This document shows positions 13,001 to 26,597 of a DNA stretch of 64,000 nucleotides, in pieces. Both the position numbers and the translations under genes were made by a program. Source of the stretch: Phoebastria nigripes (Eukaryota > Chordata > Aves > Procellariiformes > Diomedeidae); NCBI GenBank assembly GCA_035582835.1, contig JAYKAV010002553.1, forward strand, positions 992,458 to 1,056,457, in the 5' to 3' direction. Under the pieces are notes generated by a model. It was not told the origin of the DNA. It did no database searches and saw only the letters and a list, made by a program, of their open reading frames with translations. How positions within the stretch are numbered: the first letter of the stretch is position 1; every line of letters starts with the position of its first letter.

Positions 13001-15607
13001 TTATTGGCAAAAGAATTTGCTTCTAGACATATTAAGAACACCAGTTTCCAATACACACTGTTTCATGCATGCACTGTTAAGGAAATACCTTATGAAACTG
13101 TAAGTTAAACACTGCCTGCTGGTCAGGTAGATGAGGTTCACAACAATTTGGCACTGGTTGTCCTTCACCAGCAAAATATGGTAGTTTTTACCTGCAGTTA
13201 CAAGTTTAAAGACATTTGCAAAACTGCCAGATTGTTATTATCAAAATAGTAATTAACTGAAGTGTCATGCAATTAAACTAGACCAGCATGTGTTTGACAG
13301 CCTTGGGCAATGCTAGGAATGAAGTCCCCAGTTCAGCACAATACTTAAATATGCATGTAGCTTTAAGCATGTGGGTAGTCCCCATGAAGGCTAGCTGTAG
13401 TACTCAGTGATCAGCGGTCTAGGAAACTCAGTGTCTGAGGAAAGCTGCAGGAAGAGGAAAAGCTTAGTCTGCTGTTGAAAACCCTTAATGGCATATATGA
13501 CAACAGCATTCAAATACACAAAAGGTGGTGGCAAGAAAGGAGATAAATTACACTGAGAATGGAAGAGAGGAAGTGATCCTCAGCTGAAGCAGGAGATAAT
13601 TGTTTTGGAACTTCAAGACATTTTCTAACAGCAAGTATGGTGAGGTGCAGACCAGATCACCTCAGGAGGCTCTGAAACCTCATGGAAATTTTTAAAAGTC
13701 TTTTAAAGAAAAACCTATCAAGAGTAGTTAAGGTGGAGCTGGGTCTTGGGACAGAGAGATGGACAAGATACCTAATTGAAGGCCTTTTCAGCCTTATTTT
13801 CTACAGTTGTATAATTTTATGTGCTTAAAATTACACATGTACATCAAAATAAACATATAAAGACTCTCACAGAGTTCTTCTTTATAGGCTTAGGCAAATG
13901 TTATTCAGTCAGAAGGGGGAGCAGTGGATCAGTGTTCTTACTGGGCTCCCTGTCGGTACCTCATCTTTCCAAAAAACTGGATTCAGTGAACTCAATGTAC
14001 CGAACTCCAAAAAATACACACACTTGCTAGTGAGGGTTCTTCACTTCAGATCACCACCTATACTGTGTTTTATCCATTCTTTTTATCTTGCCATCGTACC
14101 TAACAGAACAATTTTCTTAGTACAGATTTTTAATATTTCGGGGGGTGTGTGTGTGTAAATATTTTGTTCTGAACTCTTTAATTTATGCTGGAAACTAAAA
14201 ACATCTTTAGGTGTTGTGGTTACAAATCCTTCAGCTGACAACTTTAATCATGGATGTTATTAAAGTAGAATCCAAAGAGCAGTTCCTATGCAGGCACTAG
14301 GTAAGGAAGGCAGCCACCATAACATGCATCTGGCAACCCTGTGATAACAACAAATATACCCAGAAAGATCCATGCCAGCAGGAACATCTGAAATACATAA
14401 CATACGGAGTGAGGATGAGCCCAGGATGCCTTTATTTTAATAAGAGAAGGCTGTGTGTTATCACAGGTCTCACAAGCTGAACTTCTGATGGAAGCACATT
14501 AATGAGAATCTGCATCGCTGTGAAATGAAAAGTTTGAATAACAACTAAGTTTCCAGCCAATCATCTTGCTGAGAAGAAGTACACACAACAGACCTGTCTT
14601 TTGGGAAAGGCGATACTTTTGTGCTTTGGATAAGAAACAGGATTTTTCAAGCAGAGACATGAAAATAGAGGTGGGCACAGTCAGAAGGTTCAGAGCCAAG
14701 TCAGAAAAACTGCCAGAAACTGGAAGCAGAGGCGACTTAAATAGTTTGGATCCAAGTTTTGAATGTTCACTTGCAAACGTCTTACTCAGAACTATTTAAA
14801 AAAATAATCTGCTAGTCTGAAGTCAGTGTTCAAGCCCTGGTATAAGCAAGGCACTGAAAATAAAAGCTTCCTTTTTCCCCAGGGTTCTGCCCTACCAGCT
14901 GAGCAGCTGGAGCGCAGTGTACTTGCCGTCATGCTGCCATTTCTCCTTTTACTTTTGATTTTAAATACCTTCTTGGCACTGGAGAAAAGCTGGTTTGTAA
15001 AATGAGATCCTCTTGCAGGCAACATTATGTGAAGGAGTGATAGAATCACTGATGACCATTACTGGGAAGAACAAGGAGTAAAAGAGTAACTCTGAGCCTA
15101 GGAGCCAGATTATGTAGAGGCTTTCCCAGTAAAGCCAGCTACTGCTCATTATCTTTCTCTGAATATTCCTTGTTTATATCTTTGTTGTTTTACTCGTTGC
15201 AACTGAAATTGTAATACTTACCTTTTGCAAAAATGGTGAGCTATTCCAGGAGAAACCCCATTGTGCAAGGCAGTGTGACCCCAGCCAGCTTAGGATCACC
15301 TTTTCCTTGTAACCCTTAGAAGAAATGTGTGAAAGAAGTCAGCAGTTAAAATTAAGAAGCATTCCTGCCTAGCTTCATAGAAATATGAGTCCTGCTGAAA
15401 ATAAAAACTTCCCAATCAGCTCTGGCATATTGGAGAGCTGGCCCTACAGTTGTCACCTTAACATTGTCATTTTGATTGTAACAATGAGTTACAGATCAAT
15501 TAGATGAATTGTGATGGATGCAGCAACTTGGGACATCTGGGTTCTAACTGTGCATGAACTAAGTGTAAGACCGTCATGCATGAAAGAGCTGCATGATTTC
15601 TATAGGA

Positions 15608-15627
15608 ATTATTATTATTATTATTAC
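15608..15627. repeat. ATT trinucleotide microsatellite
   Basis: Six to seven ATT units in a row, followed by a run of TAC/ACT units up to an ambiguous base at 15,648. Simple sequence with no gene context. Confidence 0.85.
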
Positions 15628-18600
15628 TATTTTTACTACTACTACACNAATAAACATGGGTAGATATTCCACAGACTGCATTGTACCTCTGTGTTCTTAT
15701 GAAGCAGAAATAAATAAAATCAAAGGGCCACAGACCCGCACTGATCTGTTCTGTTCTCTTCTGGGTCACAGATCTTCTCTTTGTTTATCCTTCAACAAAT
15801 GGTTTTTAATTGGAATTGGCATATCACTTGTGGTTTTGTATGGCAAAGGTGTGTCTGGCTAGAGATTTGCTTGCAGAAGCATAATCTCTAATGAAAAGTG
15901 AGAAACTTGGAGAGGTGTGAGGGAATGGGAGCATAAAGAAAATAACCATGAATGGTGCTGAGTACTGCTTTTAACCCACATAAGAAGAAAGCTGCAAACT
16001 AAAAGACGTTCTAGATTAAAGGACAGTGAGGGATCATAAAACAGATTGAAAAACACTTCTTAATGAGCTGCCAGCTATGACTTTTGACTTCTACAATATT
16101 GCTCAAATATTTACTCTTATTCTAACTGTTGGTAAATGGTGTGTCTCTAACTACTCTATAACTCCAGCCACAGTTTCCAGCTTTTTCGTATGTCTGTTCA
16201 TAATTAACTCAGAGTCAAGGCAAAAAAGAATGTGTGGGGACTGGCTTATTTTAACCCTTGTATCTGTTTTTTCCAAATTGTTTCTGAAGAGAAGTATTTA
16301 GTCTATGTTGTGACTGTTGCCTGTGGGTCTGGTCAGTTGTTCTGTCTCTGTGGGAACTTTGTGTGGTCAGGAAGTCTGTGCCAGGGTGTCAGATGTAGAT
16401 GTGGGACTTGATCAAGATTACTGAAGTGNTGGCATATCAAAATAGAAGGAAGTCCACAAATGCTATAATTAATTTCAACACAACAAAATACAGATGAAAG
16501 GCACTGTGAAAGAGATAAATAATGAGTATTTCTAAAAATCCATATATAACAACAGAATTTGAGACAGATAGACCTTGTACCTTTTGACCAAGATCTTAAA
16601 AAGAATCCCAATGTGGAACAAAGTTGGATCCCCATTTCAGTCTGTGCCAGCTTCCTCATGAACAGTGTGAAGGTCTGTATTACCTCCAGGATAACCACCA
16701 TGGAGCGGGCAGCACACTGTAGCCACTTCACTCTCTCCAAACCTTTTCAATGACCAGGCTGAACAAAGAAAGACCACTATGCTTTCTGCAAACCTGATAT
16801 AAAGGTGTCTTTTTAAACAACCTGTTCACCTTGAAAGTCAAGATAAAAGTATGTTCTAGACAAAGACACCTATAACTTCCCTATTGAAAGAGGTCTTAGC
16901 AGACTCTGACTCAGCTTCAGATCTGCTGAACAGTATGACTCCTTTAATGCCTGTTTTTGATGTGTTCTTGTGGAGTCAAGGGTTGCTTATCATGCCCTGC
17001 TATGGCATTTGTAGCTCTTATTACTCATGACAGATAGTTTAAAACTTGTTGACTTTGGTTGTTCTATACAGTGCATCTATCATTGTCTTTGTTGAAGGAT
17101 TGAAAGTCTGACATGTAATCATTCAGTCCATCCATATTATTCCATTTCCTAAGAAATTGGTTGATGAATTTGAAATGGCTTAAGATTTTCATCATATTGA
17201 TTAAAGACACATAATTAGGAGGAGAAAGATACTGTACTGGTACGCAAGTTATTTAGAACCTGTGACCAAGTCCCTCACAGCCTAATTTGATGTCTTCCAC
17301 CATAAGCCTCCCATCCCTCTGTTGAGGACAAAAGCATTTGCCCTGCTTTCAGATCTGTAGATCAAAGCTTCTGTGGATGCAGTATTGAAACTGGGATATG
17401 AGCTTCTGGGTTGTATCGCTTTAAAGAACTGCAGTCAGAGTTCTCTTTTTATTTGAGGTGCAAAAAAAATGAAGTATTTTTCTTGCCCTCTCACATGTTC
17501 TCCCTGCATCCTTGCCATAGGCCTGCGTGTAGTACAGAATATAGCATCTTTGGACTTTATAGCCTCTTTGCTTACCAAAAACAGCATTTAAAAAAAAAAA
17601 GACTTTAGAACTGTTGTATCAATCTTGTATTCTGGACTCAGCTTTTTATTGGTGCTATATACTACATACTTCCTACTTGCAATAATCCAGTTCTTCATTT
17701 TATCAGTATTTACTGAGCTGAAGAGACTGGGGGTGGGGCAGAGTTAGAAAAGGTGTACATAGTAGCCTACAAAACACATATTTAAGTTGATACTGTAACC
17801 AGTGTAATAGCTGACATTTCTGGATAAATGAATATTACTTCTATCATGAATAAATGCTTATCAAAACAGGTATTATGCACAACTTACCCCCTCAGTATAG
17901 ATCTGATGGTGCATTTGCTTGCCTCAAGGGAGTGAATGTCCTTCCAGCAGAACTCAGTAAGGGTGGTGATCTTTGTTTTGGAAAAAATAGTCAGGAAAGC
18001 TAAAAATCTTAGCACTTGTAAATTAAAGCTTCAGGTCTTAAATCAAGGAGTAGAAACAATGCACTGTAAGTTAAATGAGCAGTTCCATTTTGTAAATAAA
18101 GAGTAGCTCAAGACACAGTTGAAGTGAATATAGCAGAGAAAGGTATTAAATTTGAAAAACTTCAATACAACAGCTAACACATCTCTGCTGCCAGTCACGT
18201 GAATTGAAATAACACCTTCCCTCCTATGACCACAAAACTTAGGAATTAATAAATTTCCATAGCTCCTTGCTAAAAAGTGAAGATGAGGAAAATTTGTGAA
18301 AGGAGTAGAAAGAGGACAGTTAATATCTCTGTCTTGAAGAGGATACTTAGCAGTTCTTGAAGAAGGGAAGAGAGAAAAAAGTGATGGAGGCATAATTTTG
18401 GTAATGTAGGAGAATTTTTCCAAAGAAGAGATAACTCTGAAGAAGTGTTACTAGCTCTCAATGAGATTAACTCATTCTTTACTTCAGTAATTTTTACAGT
18501 GTGAGAGAGAAAGGTCTCCAAGCCAGTCTGCAACCTCAGTACTGAGAACATGTATGAAGCTTCCAGCTGCCATGTGAGGTGCGTTCTGGAGAGCGATTTT

Positions 18601-21600
18601 ACCAAGAGTCTCATGTCCCATCTTGTGCTTGCAGTCCTGCAGGAGATCAGCAGTCTTCTAGCCATGTATACCGGATAATAATATTTTATGCCTCTGGAAT
18701 GTATCCTCTAATAAAGGAGTGCCATTTAAATTGGGGCTTTGCAAGCCTGCACATGGGAGGTGAGGCTCTGTGCCCCAGGAAAAGCAGGTGCAGCATGACA
18801 GCAGCAAGGAAGAAGGATTCAAACCTTTCTGAGGACCAGTTCAGCAAATAAATAAAAGTAGAAATAGGAACAAAAACAGTTTCACACACCTTCTTGCCAC
18901 AAGCAGTTATAGCAAGTGGTATGATGTTGTCTTCAGAACCAAAATAAGATCCAGATTACTCCTTTATAGTGCGTGGTGTTAATCCAGCTCTAAACAAATG
19001 CAACAGAAACAAGCACAATCCAGCTTTACACTAATGGAAACCAGTCTCTTGATTTAAAACTCTTTTGCAATACTCAGATAAGCATATGTTTGGAAACTGA
19101 TTTATGGTTGTGAAGCACCCAGGAGAACAAAAAGCTGATGTGAGCTGAAATGCCCATCCCTGATAATAACACCAATCTTTACTGCGATAAATGCCAATCC
19201 ATGATAAATACCTAATGGTCAGTGGCAATAAACAGGGCTCACAACAGAGCGTGTTCCCTTAGAGGGAATGCCTTAGTAGCCCAGCAGGGACTTTTCACTC
19301 TGTTGTTTACTTTGGCAGTGAAAAGTGAGCACCACCCTGAAATGCTTGAGAACCTAATCACAGGAAGTACCTTCCTAGTGAAGAAGGACAAGGATCATGT
19401 TGCCGTATACGTTGACAGGGACCATCTCTGGAACAGAAATCTTGTAGAATTCTGTAGTCTTCCATTCAAAGTCTGACTCAGGAAATTTGCTGAATGGCCT
19501 CAGTCTTCATCATGCATGGGCCCGGAGGATAGTCAGAACTTCCCAGGATATAAAGAGCACAGCTGTTCTAACATGTTTGTACAAAAACGCTTTTTTTCCT
19601 CTCAGAAACATTGCTACCTAAACTTGACAATTCCCCCAGAAATCATATTATCTTAAAGGAAACATTTTCTGAAAGCCCCTTCAGCCCAGGACAGACTGTC
19701 TGATCANAGGGTTAGAGAGAACAATGTGAAAATCATAGGTTTAAATCACTATACAGGTGTTTGCATACTCCAAGTGAATATATTCACCACTGGGCTGGCC
19801 TTCTCTTGCTTCTCCACAAAAAATTGAAATGCCTTGATTTCAGTTTGACACGGATTTCAAACTAAGGGGAGACTCTTAGCCCATCAGTATTAACGTAGTG
19901 CGAGACAGTATCTGCTACAACATTTGATCTCAGGAGAGTTCAAATATGAAGATAGAAACTCAGACGAGTTACCACTCTTGAATCTCAGCTATGTAAACCT
20001 GGCAGAACTGAGTGAAAAATCAAGCCTCGTGATTGTACATGGAATGTGTGTTTTTAAAATGTTTTTATTTGCCTGTTAAAGGAGCGGTAATATGGATATA
20101 AAAGCTTTGTGCTTTCACTGCCACTTTACTGTAAAGAGTGATCCCAGAAAAATGTTATGTGGGAACAATGTCCAAGTGTTACCACCGTTCAGATCTGGAA
20201 AATCAGCTGTCTTATGCTTATCTTATAATTTCTAGGCTTAGATTGTACCCGCCTCATTTAGCAGTGACTTTCTTCAAGTTCTGCCTAGAACTACACTGCA
20301 GCTTGAAAAAGTTAGCAAAGAGGGTTCACAAATGGGATCTATTTAAGCAAACATTTTTTAATGAAATGCATGGTTTTCTCTGTTTAATTCTTAGTGGGAG
20401 GGATTTTCATTTTAAATTATAAAAATCAAAAATAAATGTTTAAAAATGTTCTAAAAAGCTTTGAATTTATTTTTTTAAAACCGTTTGCTTTGGGAAAACG
20501 TGTATTCCCAATGATTCCTCTTGCTGCCCTGGAAAAAAAGAGGAAAGGAACAAAAAGAAATTTTCCACTTTTTGTCATTTTCAAACTCTGTTGGAAACAA
20601 AAATAATTTTTTCTTGTAAACTTTTCTATAAAAGTGGTGTGAAAAACAAAATTGATGGAGAATTTTCAGCGAGCTAATGATTTTGCGCCATCATTTGTTT
20701 CCTCTATGGTAAACAATGGAGAGATGATCCTGGTTCTGGATCTGTCTTTTCCCCTTCTCCTAACTGCCACATACTCTTGAGGAAAAACCCATCCCTCTTT
20801 AAGCCACGCAAAATCTGCAATAATGTTGCTGGAGTACAAAACCAGGTTTGTCCCATTATATTCAATGTCCTTTTGTTTTCTAATTGAAACTTACAACAAA
20901 GACAGTTTCGTGATCAACATACACATGTGCACAGATGCCAACAAACACAGACATGCCATCCAGGGACTGCAAAAAGCCTACTGTGTGCAAACATAAAAAC
21001 TGAAAAGCTCAAAAACTTGATTTGGCTATTTTTTTTTAATGCTTTTATGTTTCCTGAAGTGGCAGACTGGCATGCCGTATAGATGGGGCACAGTAAAGAT
21101 CTGTGTTAATAAAGTAGACTGAGTTTGAATCATCATTTACTTTCTACCCTGAATCCAAAATCGCTAAGTACTTTCCTCGTGCTAGGAAAGATCCCTGCAG
21201 AAGGGATCAAAGCATACATAGTATACTTGTTGTGCTGCATGTTCTATGCTTTTAACGTGCTTTCTCTGATCTGATACAATAGTTTCCAGCCTTTTTCAAC
21301 TTGCAGACTTCTAAAGATTTTTAAAGGGAGGGGAAAATCCCTCCATTGTAGACTAAAATCATTTGGCAATATGCTTATTTTACTTACCACAGATTCCTCA
21401 GAAAATCTGTGGTTGGTGGTTGAAATGTACTTCATCCACAATGGGCCCCAAATTACAGGTTACAAAGCAGAAAAATGAACATATTGAATACGCATTTAAA
21501 ATCTCCTTATACCTCAATTCTTTCTTTCCCTGGGTGATCACTTGCTTCTGTGCTAAATCAGAATCCCTGATAATTGAAGCATGTTCTCTTGGTGACCTGC

Positions 21601-23783
21601 AAAGCTATATCATTGATAAATTTGTTAGAAGATGTGCTCATTGTGCTTGCTTCTGGTGCTGGGGATCCCCTGCCCAGAATCAGGAGCTCTGCTGTCTGAG
21701 AAGCTGCACATGGCACTCTACACTTTATTGACATGAGTCTCTCAGGATGCTCCCTTTTTCTCTTGCACCATAGAGAGGCCATAGAGAGTCTATGTACACT
21801 GCAAGCACAACCTCAAGAGTGAGTATAAACCTGCCACATCCATTAAGTCATTGACTTTCACTCCACATACTTGGTTTTGTCTTGGTCTAGGAAACCAGTA
21901 GTTTGAATTCATTGTGCCAACACAGCACTTAGGACAAGCCAAGTTCTGGAGAAGATACACTGCAAAATCCCTTGCTTATTGGTTAGAAAACCTTCTAGGG
22001 ATGGCTACTAGGCCTTTTGGGATATGTGAAAACTAGTGACACCTGCTTATATTTAACCGTGCATGCTAGATCAATCTGGACTGCCTGAGCACAGGAGTGT
22101 TGGCCACTGCAGATCTCTGGGCCTGCCTCCAAGCTGCTGTGGAGCTCAGGCTAATGCTCTCTCTTAGCACAAGCTTGTGTGTAAACAATGTGGATAATGA
22201 GGACATTATTATGAAAGCAAAGTTAGATCTTGACAATATAGATATGGCTAGAGAGCTTGGGGATGGGATACAGAAGATGTACCACAAACAGTATAGACGC
22301 AGTTGCAGTTCAGCTGTCCCTGCAGCAACAGTTCTTGTGCTTTCTTCACTTACTGCCCCTGCAGTGATCCCCAGTGCTTGGCCAGGTTCCTTGGGCTGGG
22401 TATGAGCTATGGGCTTTATGCACAATCTTGTGTTTAATTTCATTCTCTGTGCCCAGGTACTTTCAGGAGATGTTATTGCACTATGTACAAACTCACCTGA
22501 GTAACAGAGCATCAGTGGCACTTCTGTTCCTAAAGTCTCCTGAAAATCCTCTCTGGGCTGTGAAGTAATCCTTGATCCAAAAATGACCCTTCGAAACTTA
22601 GCAGGGAAAAGGGCTTGCAGGGCAGGAATGTATAGAGCTGGAGAAGGGGAGAGCAAAAGAAAACTTCTCTGAGAGACCCTTCAGTCACCCTCCCATGCAT
22701 TTCCTGTCCTACTAATGAGAATCCCTCTCTGTGTATAGGAGGTGAGTTGCTGCAAGCTGTAGTTGAGCCCGGCAGAGATTTTCCATCAGGATTTTTTTGC
22801 CAATGTGTGTTTTGAATTTTCTGTCAAGACGGCAGACAGAAATCAGGCTTATTTGCCAACACTCATCATTTTCTGAGGCAGATCTCCAAGATAAGTGTTG
22901 TCTCCAGGTTTTGTCCTGTATGCAGTGTTGCACTGCAATTCTCCCTGTGTTGCTTTTTGTAATGGTGCTTAAGCTTGCAGGCTTTGGACTGGCAGCAGGT
23001 AGAACTGGTTGAATTGTTTGTTTAAAATACTAATTGTTTGGAATTTTGACCATGGATATAGCTGGTGAGCAATTCACAAATCAGATCTTGTTTTCTTTGG
23101 GGCTGCCAGAAAGGCTTTTTTTGCATGCTGCCAGTTCTTTGTAAACAGTTTGCTTTGACTTTTCTCCATTATTTATATTGGCAGCACCACAGCCAGGTCA
23201 TCTGGCATTGGTTGTGTCCCTTTGCTGCCTGGCTGACTGAAACATTTCATGTGTGAGGTTAGCAAATAATGCATTTTCCGGTGCATATTTTTTGCACCAT
23301 TTATTTAAAAGACACTGGTGCTAAAACTGTTTTATGGGTTCACAGGTGGGCTTGCAAACAGTCAGTAGTTTTCTAAAAGCTAGGGGATAGGAAATTATTT
23401 GATCCTGTGAACCAAACTTTGCGTTCTCTTAAATAAAATACTCAAGGACTGGTTTCCTTTGTCTTTGACCAAGCAGATTGGGCAGTGGGCTGATTGTGAG
23501 TAACTAGCGGCATCCAACAAGAGACTCAGTCCAGCTCATAGCTCTGCCGCTGTATGCAGCATGTGTTGCAGGCAACTCTTACCTAGAGGACAAAGTGAAA
23601 GGGATTATTCATCATGCCAGCACTGGGAAGGAGAGGAGTCTTATGGATGAAAGTTACTTAGTTTAAACTCACAGCGATACCCCTCAGAGGGGCAGTGATT
23701 AGGACCATCTGCTTCACAGCTATGTTCCCTGGCAGATGCTGTGGTTTGCTGGACAGCGGGGTAGCTCCCTAATTGCCATGGGT

Positions 23784-23830
23784 GAGGGAAGAGGGGGGAA
23801 GAGAGAGGGAGAGGGAGGGAGAGGGAGAGA
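23784..23830 (+). repeat. 47-bp uninterrupted polypurine (GA) tract
   Basis: Every base in this stretch is G or A, built from GAGGG, GGGA and GAGA units. Such tracts can form triplex (H-DNA) structures or serve as GAGA-factor-like sites; here only the composition is seen. Confidence 0.9.
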
Positions 23831-26564
23831 TGACAGCAGGTCACCTTTGCAAGCAGGTCTGCTAACACCCCAGCCTTGATGCCATTAGAGGTGAGTCTGG
23901 TGCGGATGATAACTCCTGGCTCTGCCAGCCAATTCCTGCTGTACAGCCTGACCCGTACCAAGATGTAAAATGTGCCCAAGCATCAATGCGCATAAAAAGC
24001 TGCATGGAGGACAGGGGGACTTTTTTTGGATCTGTCTGTCACCAAAGCTTACATTATCAGGAGCAGTCCCAGACACACAAGACAATGCACACGTCCATCC
24101 CCAGCCCTTGGACAGGGCTGCTTGCTAGTAACTATTAGGCAGTTGTATTGCAGAGCACCAAGATGGCATCGGGGTCCTAGTGTCTATTCAGGCTTGTCTC
24201 TGAGCAGAGGTAGACAGCTGTGTACAGCTGCTGAAGAGTCCCACTCCTCCTGTCTACATGGTAATAGTAAAAGCAGCAAGCCCAAGTTTTCAGCCACCTC
24301 CTCCCAGTCTCTGTCCCCCACCAGAACAGCCCAGACCCTCCTCTCTGGACCAGTACAATTCAGTTTGTCCTGCACTATTAAGGATCAGTGTTTTATAATG
24401 CTCCATATGCATATATAGCTTTATTATAATTATTGCTATTTATTATTTGCACTGTGATAAACCTTAGAAGCTGTAGCAAGCCTCCCGTTGCGTGGAATGC
24501 TATATAAAGCCAGAAGGAGAGAGGAAAGGCAGTCCTTAGCTGTACAGCTTTTATATTAATGAGTACAAACAGCCAAGACATCTTCTCTTGATCACTGAAG
24601 TCTCTTGGGACCTGGGAGATTGAGTTAGCAATGGTTTTTTGCATCCTGACATTACTCACCTCCCGGCACCCCAAAAGCAATGATCAGTTCCCCACAAGGC
24701 TTTTATTCATGCCCAAGGTTACTCACAGTGAGTTTCTCAATTGATGTGCAAACCATGGACTCAGGGCATTGAGTCAAGGGAGTGACTCAGGAGGCTCTGG
24801 TTGGTTCAGTAGCTGCCCAGCTCCATTCTGTAAAACCAAGGCACAGAGGGAACTGCAGTTGCTACCCAGAAATAGGTGTGGTTTCTTCTTCCCTGTGCGA
24901 ACCATCCTTGTGTGGGCCTGCACTATTCCAATCAGTTTCTTGGCTGATTCACTAGCCGTGTAATTTATGTGTCAATCGGGACAGAATTCTCAGACCAACA
25001 TACACCTTATCCTGTGCTCCACAGCTCCCTTTGAAGTTGAAGATAACAAGTTATCATCACTTGGCTGTTTCTAAACCATGAACACACCTTAAGCTGCTAG
25101 AGGACGGCCGTGACAAAACCAGCTGGTTCAGCTTTAAGACTTTATCTTTGGGCTCCTCTTGCAGAGTGAGAAGTGATTCAGATGTGCTGTAGCACAGCCC
25201 CCTTCCAGGTGCAGTGAATGTGCAGTGTAGAGTTCTGCCACATCTTCTCAACTTTTTCAGTGCCAGCATCAGCTGCTGTAAACTTTTGGAGCATCTTTCA
25301 CCAGAGAAAATGGTGCTGTCTTCAACTATGATTTGATCTCTATAGCTACCAGACTGAGGCATCAATTGAAAGCTCCAAGTCTGTGCAGTTTCTTCATGTG
25401 CTGAGAACGGGCAAAGCAGCAAACTCTGCATCTGGTAGAACATTCCCAGGTACGCCCAGCAGCAGTGTGACTCCATATCTACAGACGTCACCTTCTACAA
25501 GCAAAATTGGGCAGGACAGATGGGGGAGTGGGAGGATGGTGACTGTTACCTCCAAGAGGAGCTCAGGCTGCCTCTCCTGCTCTAACTGCCAGTCCACACA
25601 TCACCACTGTTACTGCAGAAGTGGCAGCTGATGACCTGAAGCTAGGTCTGCTGCAGTTCACTGCACTGTGCCAGCTAGACACCTGACATTCAGTGACTCT
25701 GAATACCTGAAGCAATCACTGACTTCAGTAAAAGGTGAAGCAGGATCACTCAGGACCTCTCTAAATTATGTCCTTGATGTTGACACTTGCCCATTAGGAA
25801 CCTGAGTGAACTAATCAGCATGTTTCATCAGGCAGCATCCTCAACTTCATCTTCACCTAAATTTCCTCTTTTAAATGCAGAGTCAGTGGTTCTCAAGATG
25901 TGATTTATTTTCAGTTTCCTTTTAAGGCACCTCTACCCACCACCACCACCTTTTCCTTTCCAGTAAGAAATTGGCAAAATGACTCATGAAGAGATGCTCC
26001 ATGAACACTTTGTTCTCAAGAAACTTTAAATGAGTATCTTTGTCACTGACAACATTGCAGGGATTAAAATACTGTAATTTTCATATTTTATCAAAATTGT
26101 AATGGCTACCTTTTGTTTATACATATATAAAGAAAACTGGTAGACAAAGGTAAAGGAGGGAGAAAATTCCTCCAGTCCTGAGGACATTGTCTTAAAATGT
26201 GAGGTCCCATCTCTTGCTCCAGTGAAATCTGTGTGCCATTCCAGTGAGCCTCTCTCATACTGGTGGGTCTTGCAGAGCTAGAATAGCCCAGTGCATTCAG
26301 TGCTATCTTTTCTTGAACAACTTCTGTCTGTGAGCAGCCAGGGTATGTCTGAAGCACACAGCTGTGGATTGTGCTGGAAGCAGATGTAAAATGAGATGAC
26401 CAAAGTGCAGGTTTAAAGTGCAGTTGATAATAAGAGGGACAGTAACATGTCATATTCAAAGAGTGCAAAGTTCAAAAAGCTAAAGCAACTTTTATCCTTT
26501 TGGTCAAGGCTTAAGCCAAGTGCAGTTTGGCCAGGTCCCAGGCTGAGCTCTACACCTCTTAATG

Positions 26565-26597
26565 ACTTAATTACCACTTAATTACCACTTAATTACC
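26565..26597. repeat. Three perfect copies of an 11-bp unit containing TAATTA
   Basis: The unit ACTTAATTACC is repeated three times without mismatch (26,565-26,575, 26,576-26,586, 26,587-26,597), followed by a related AATTA at about 26,598-26,602. TAATTA is the core recognised by many homeodomain proteins, and 11 bp is close to one helical turn. It lies about 1.4 kb upstream of the better COL17A1 exon 1 candidate. It may be a regulatory site or a simple minisatellite. Confidence 0.75.
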
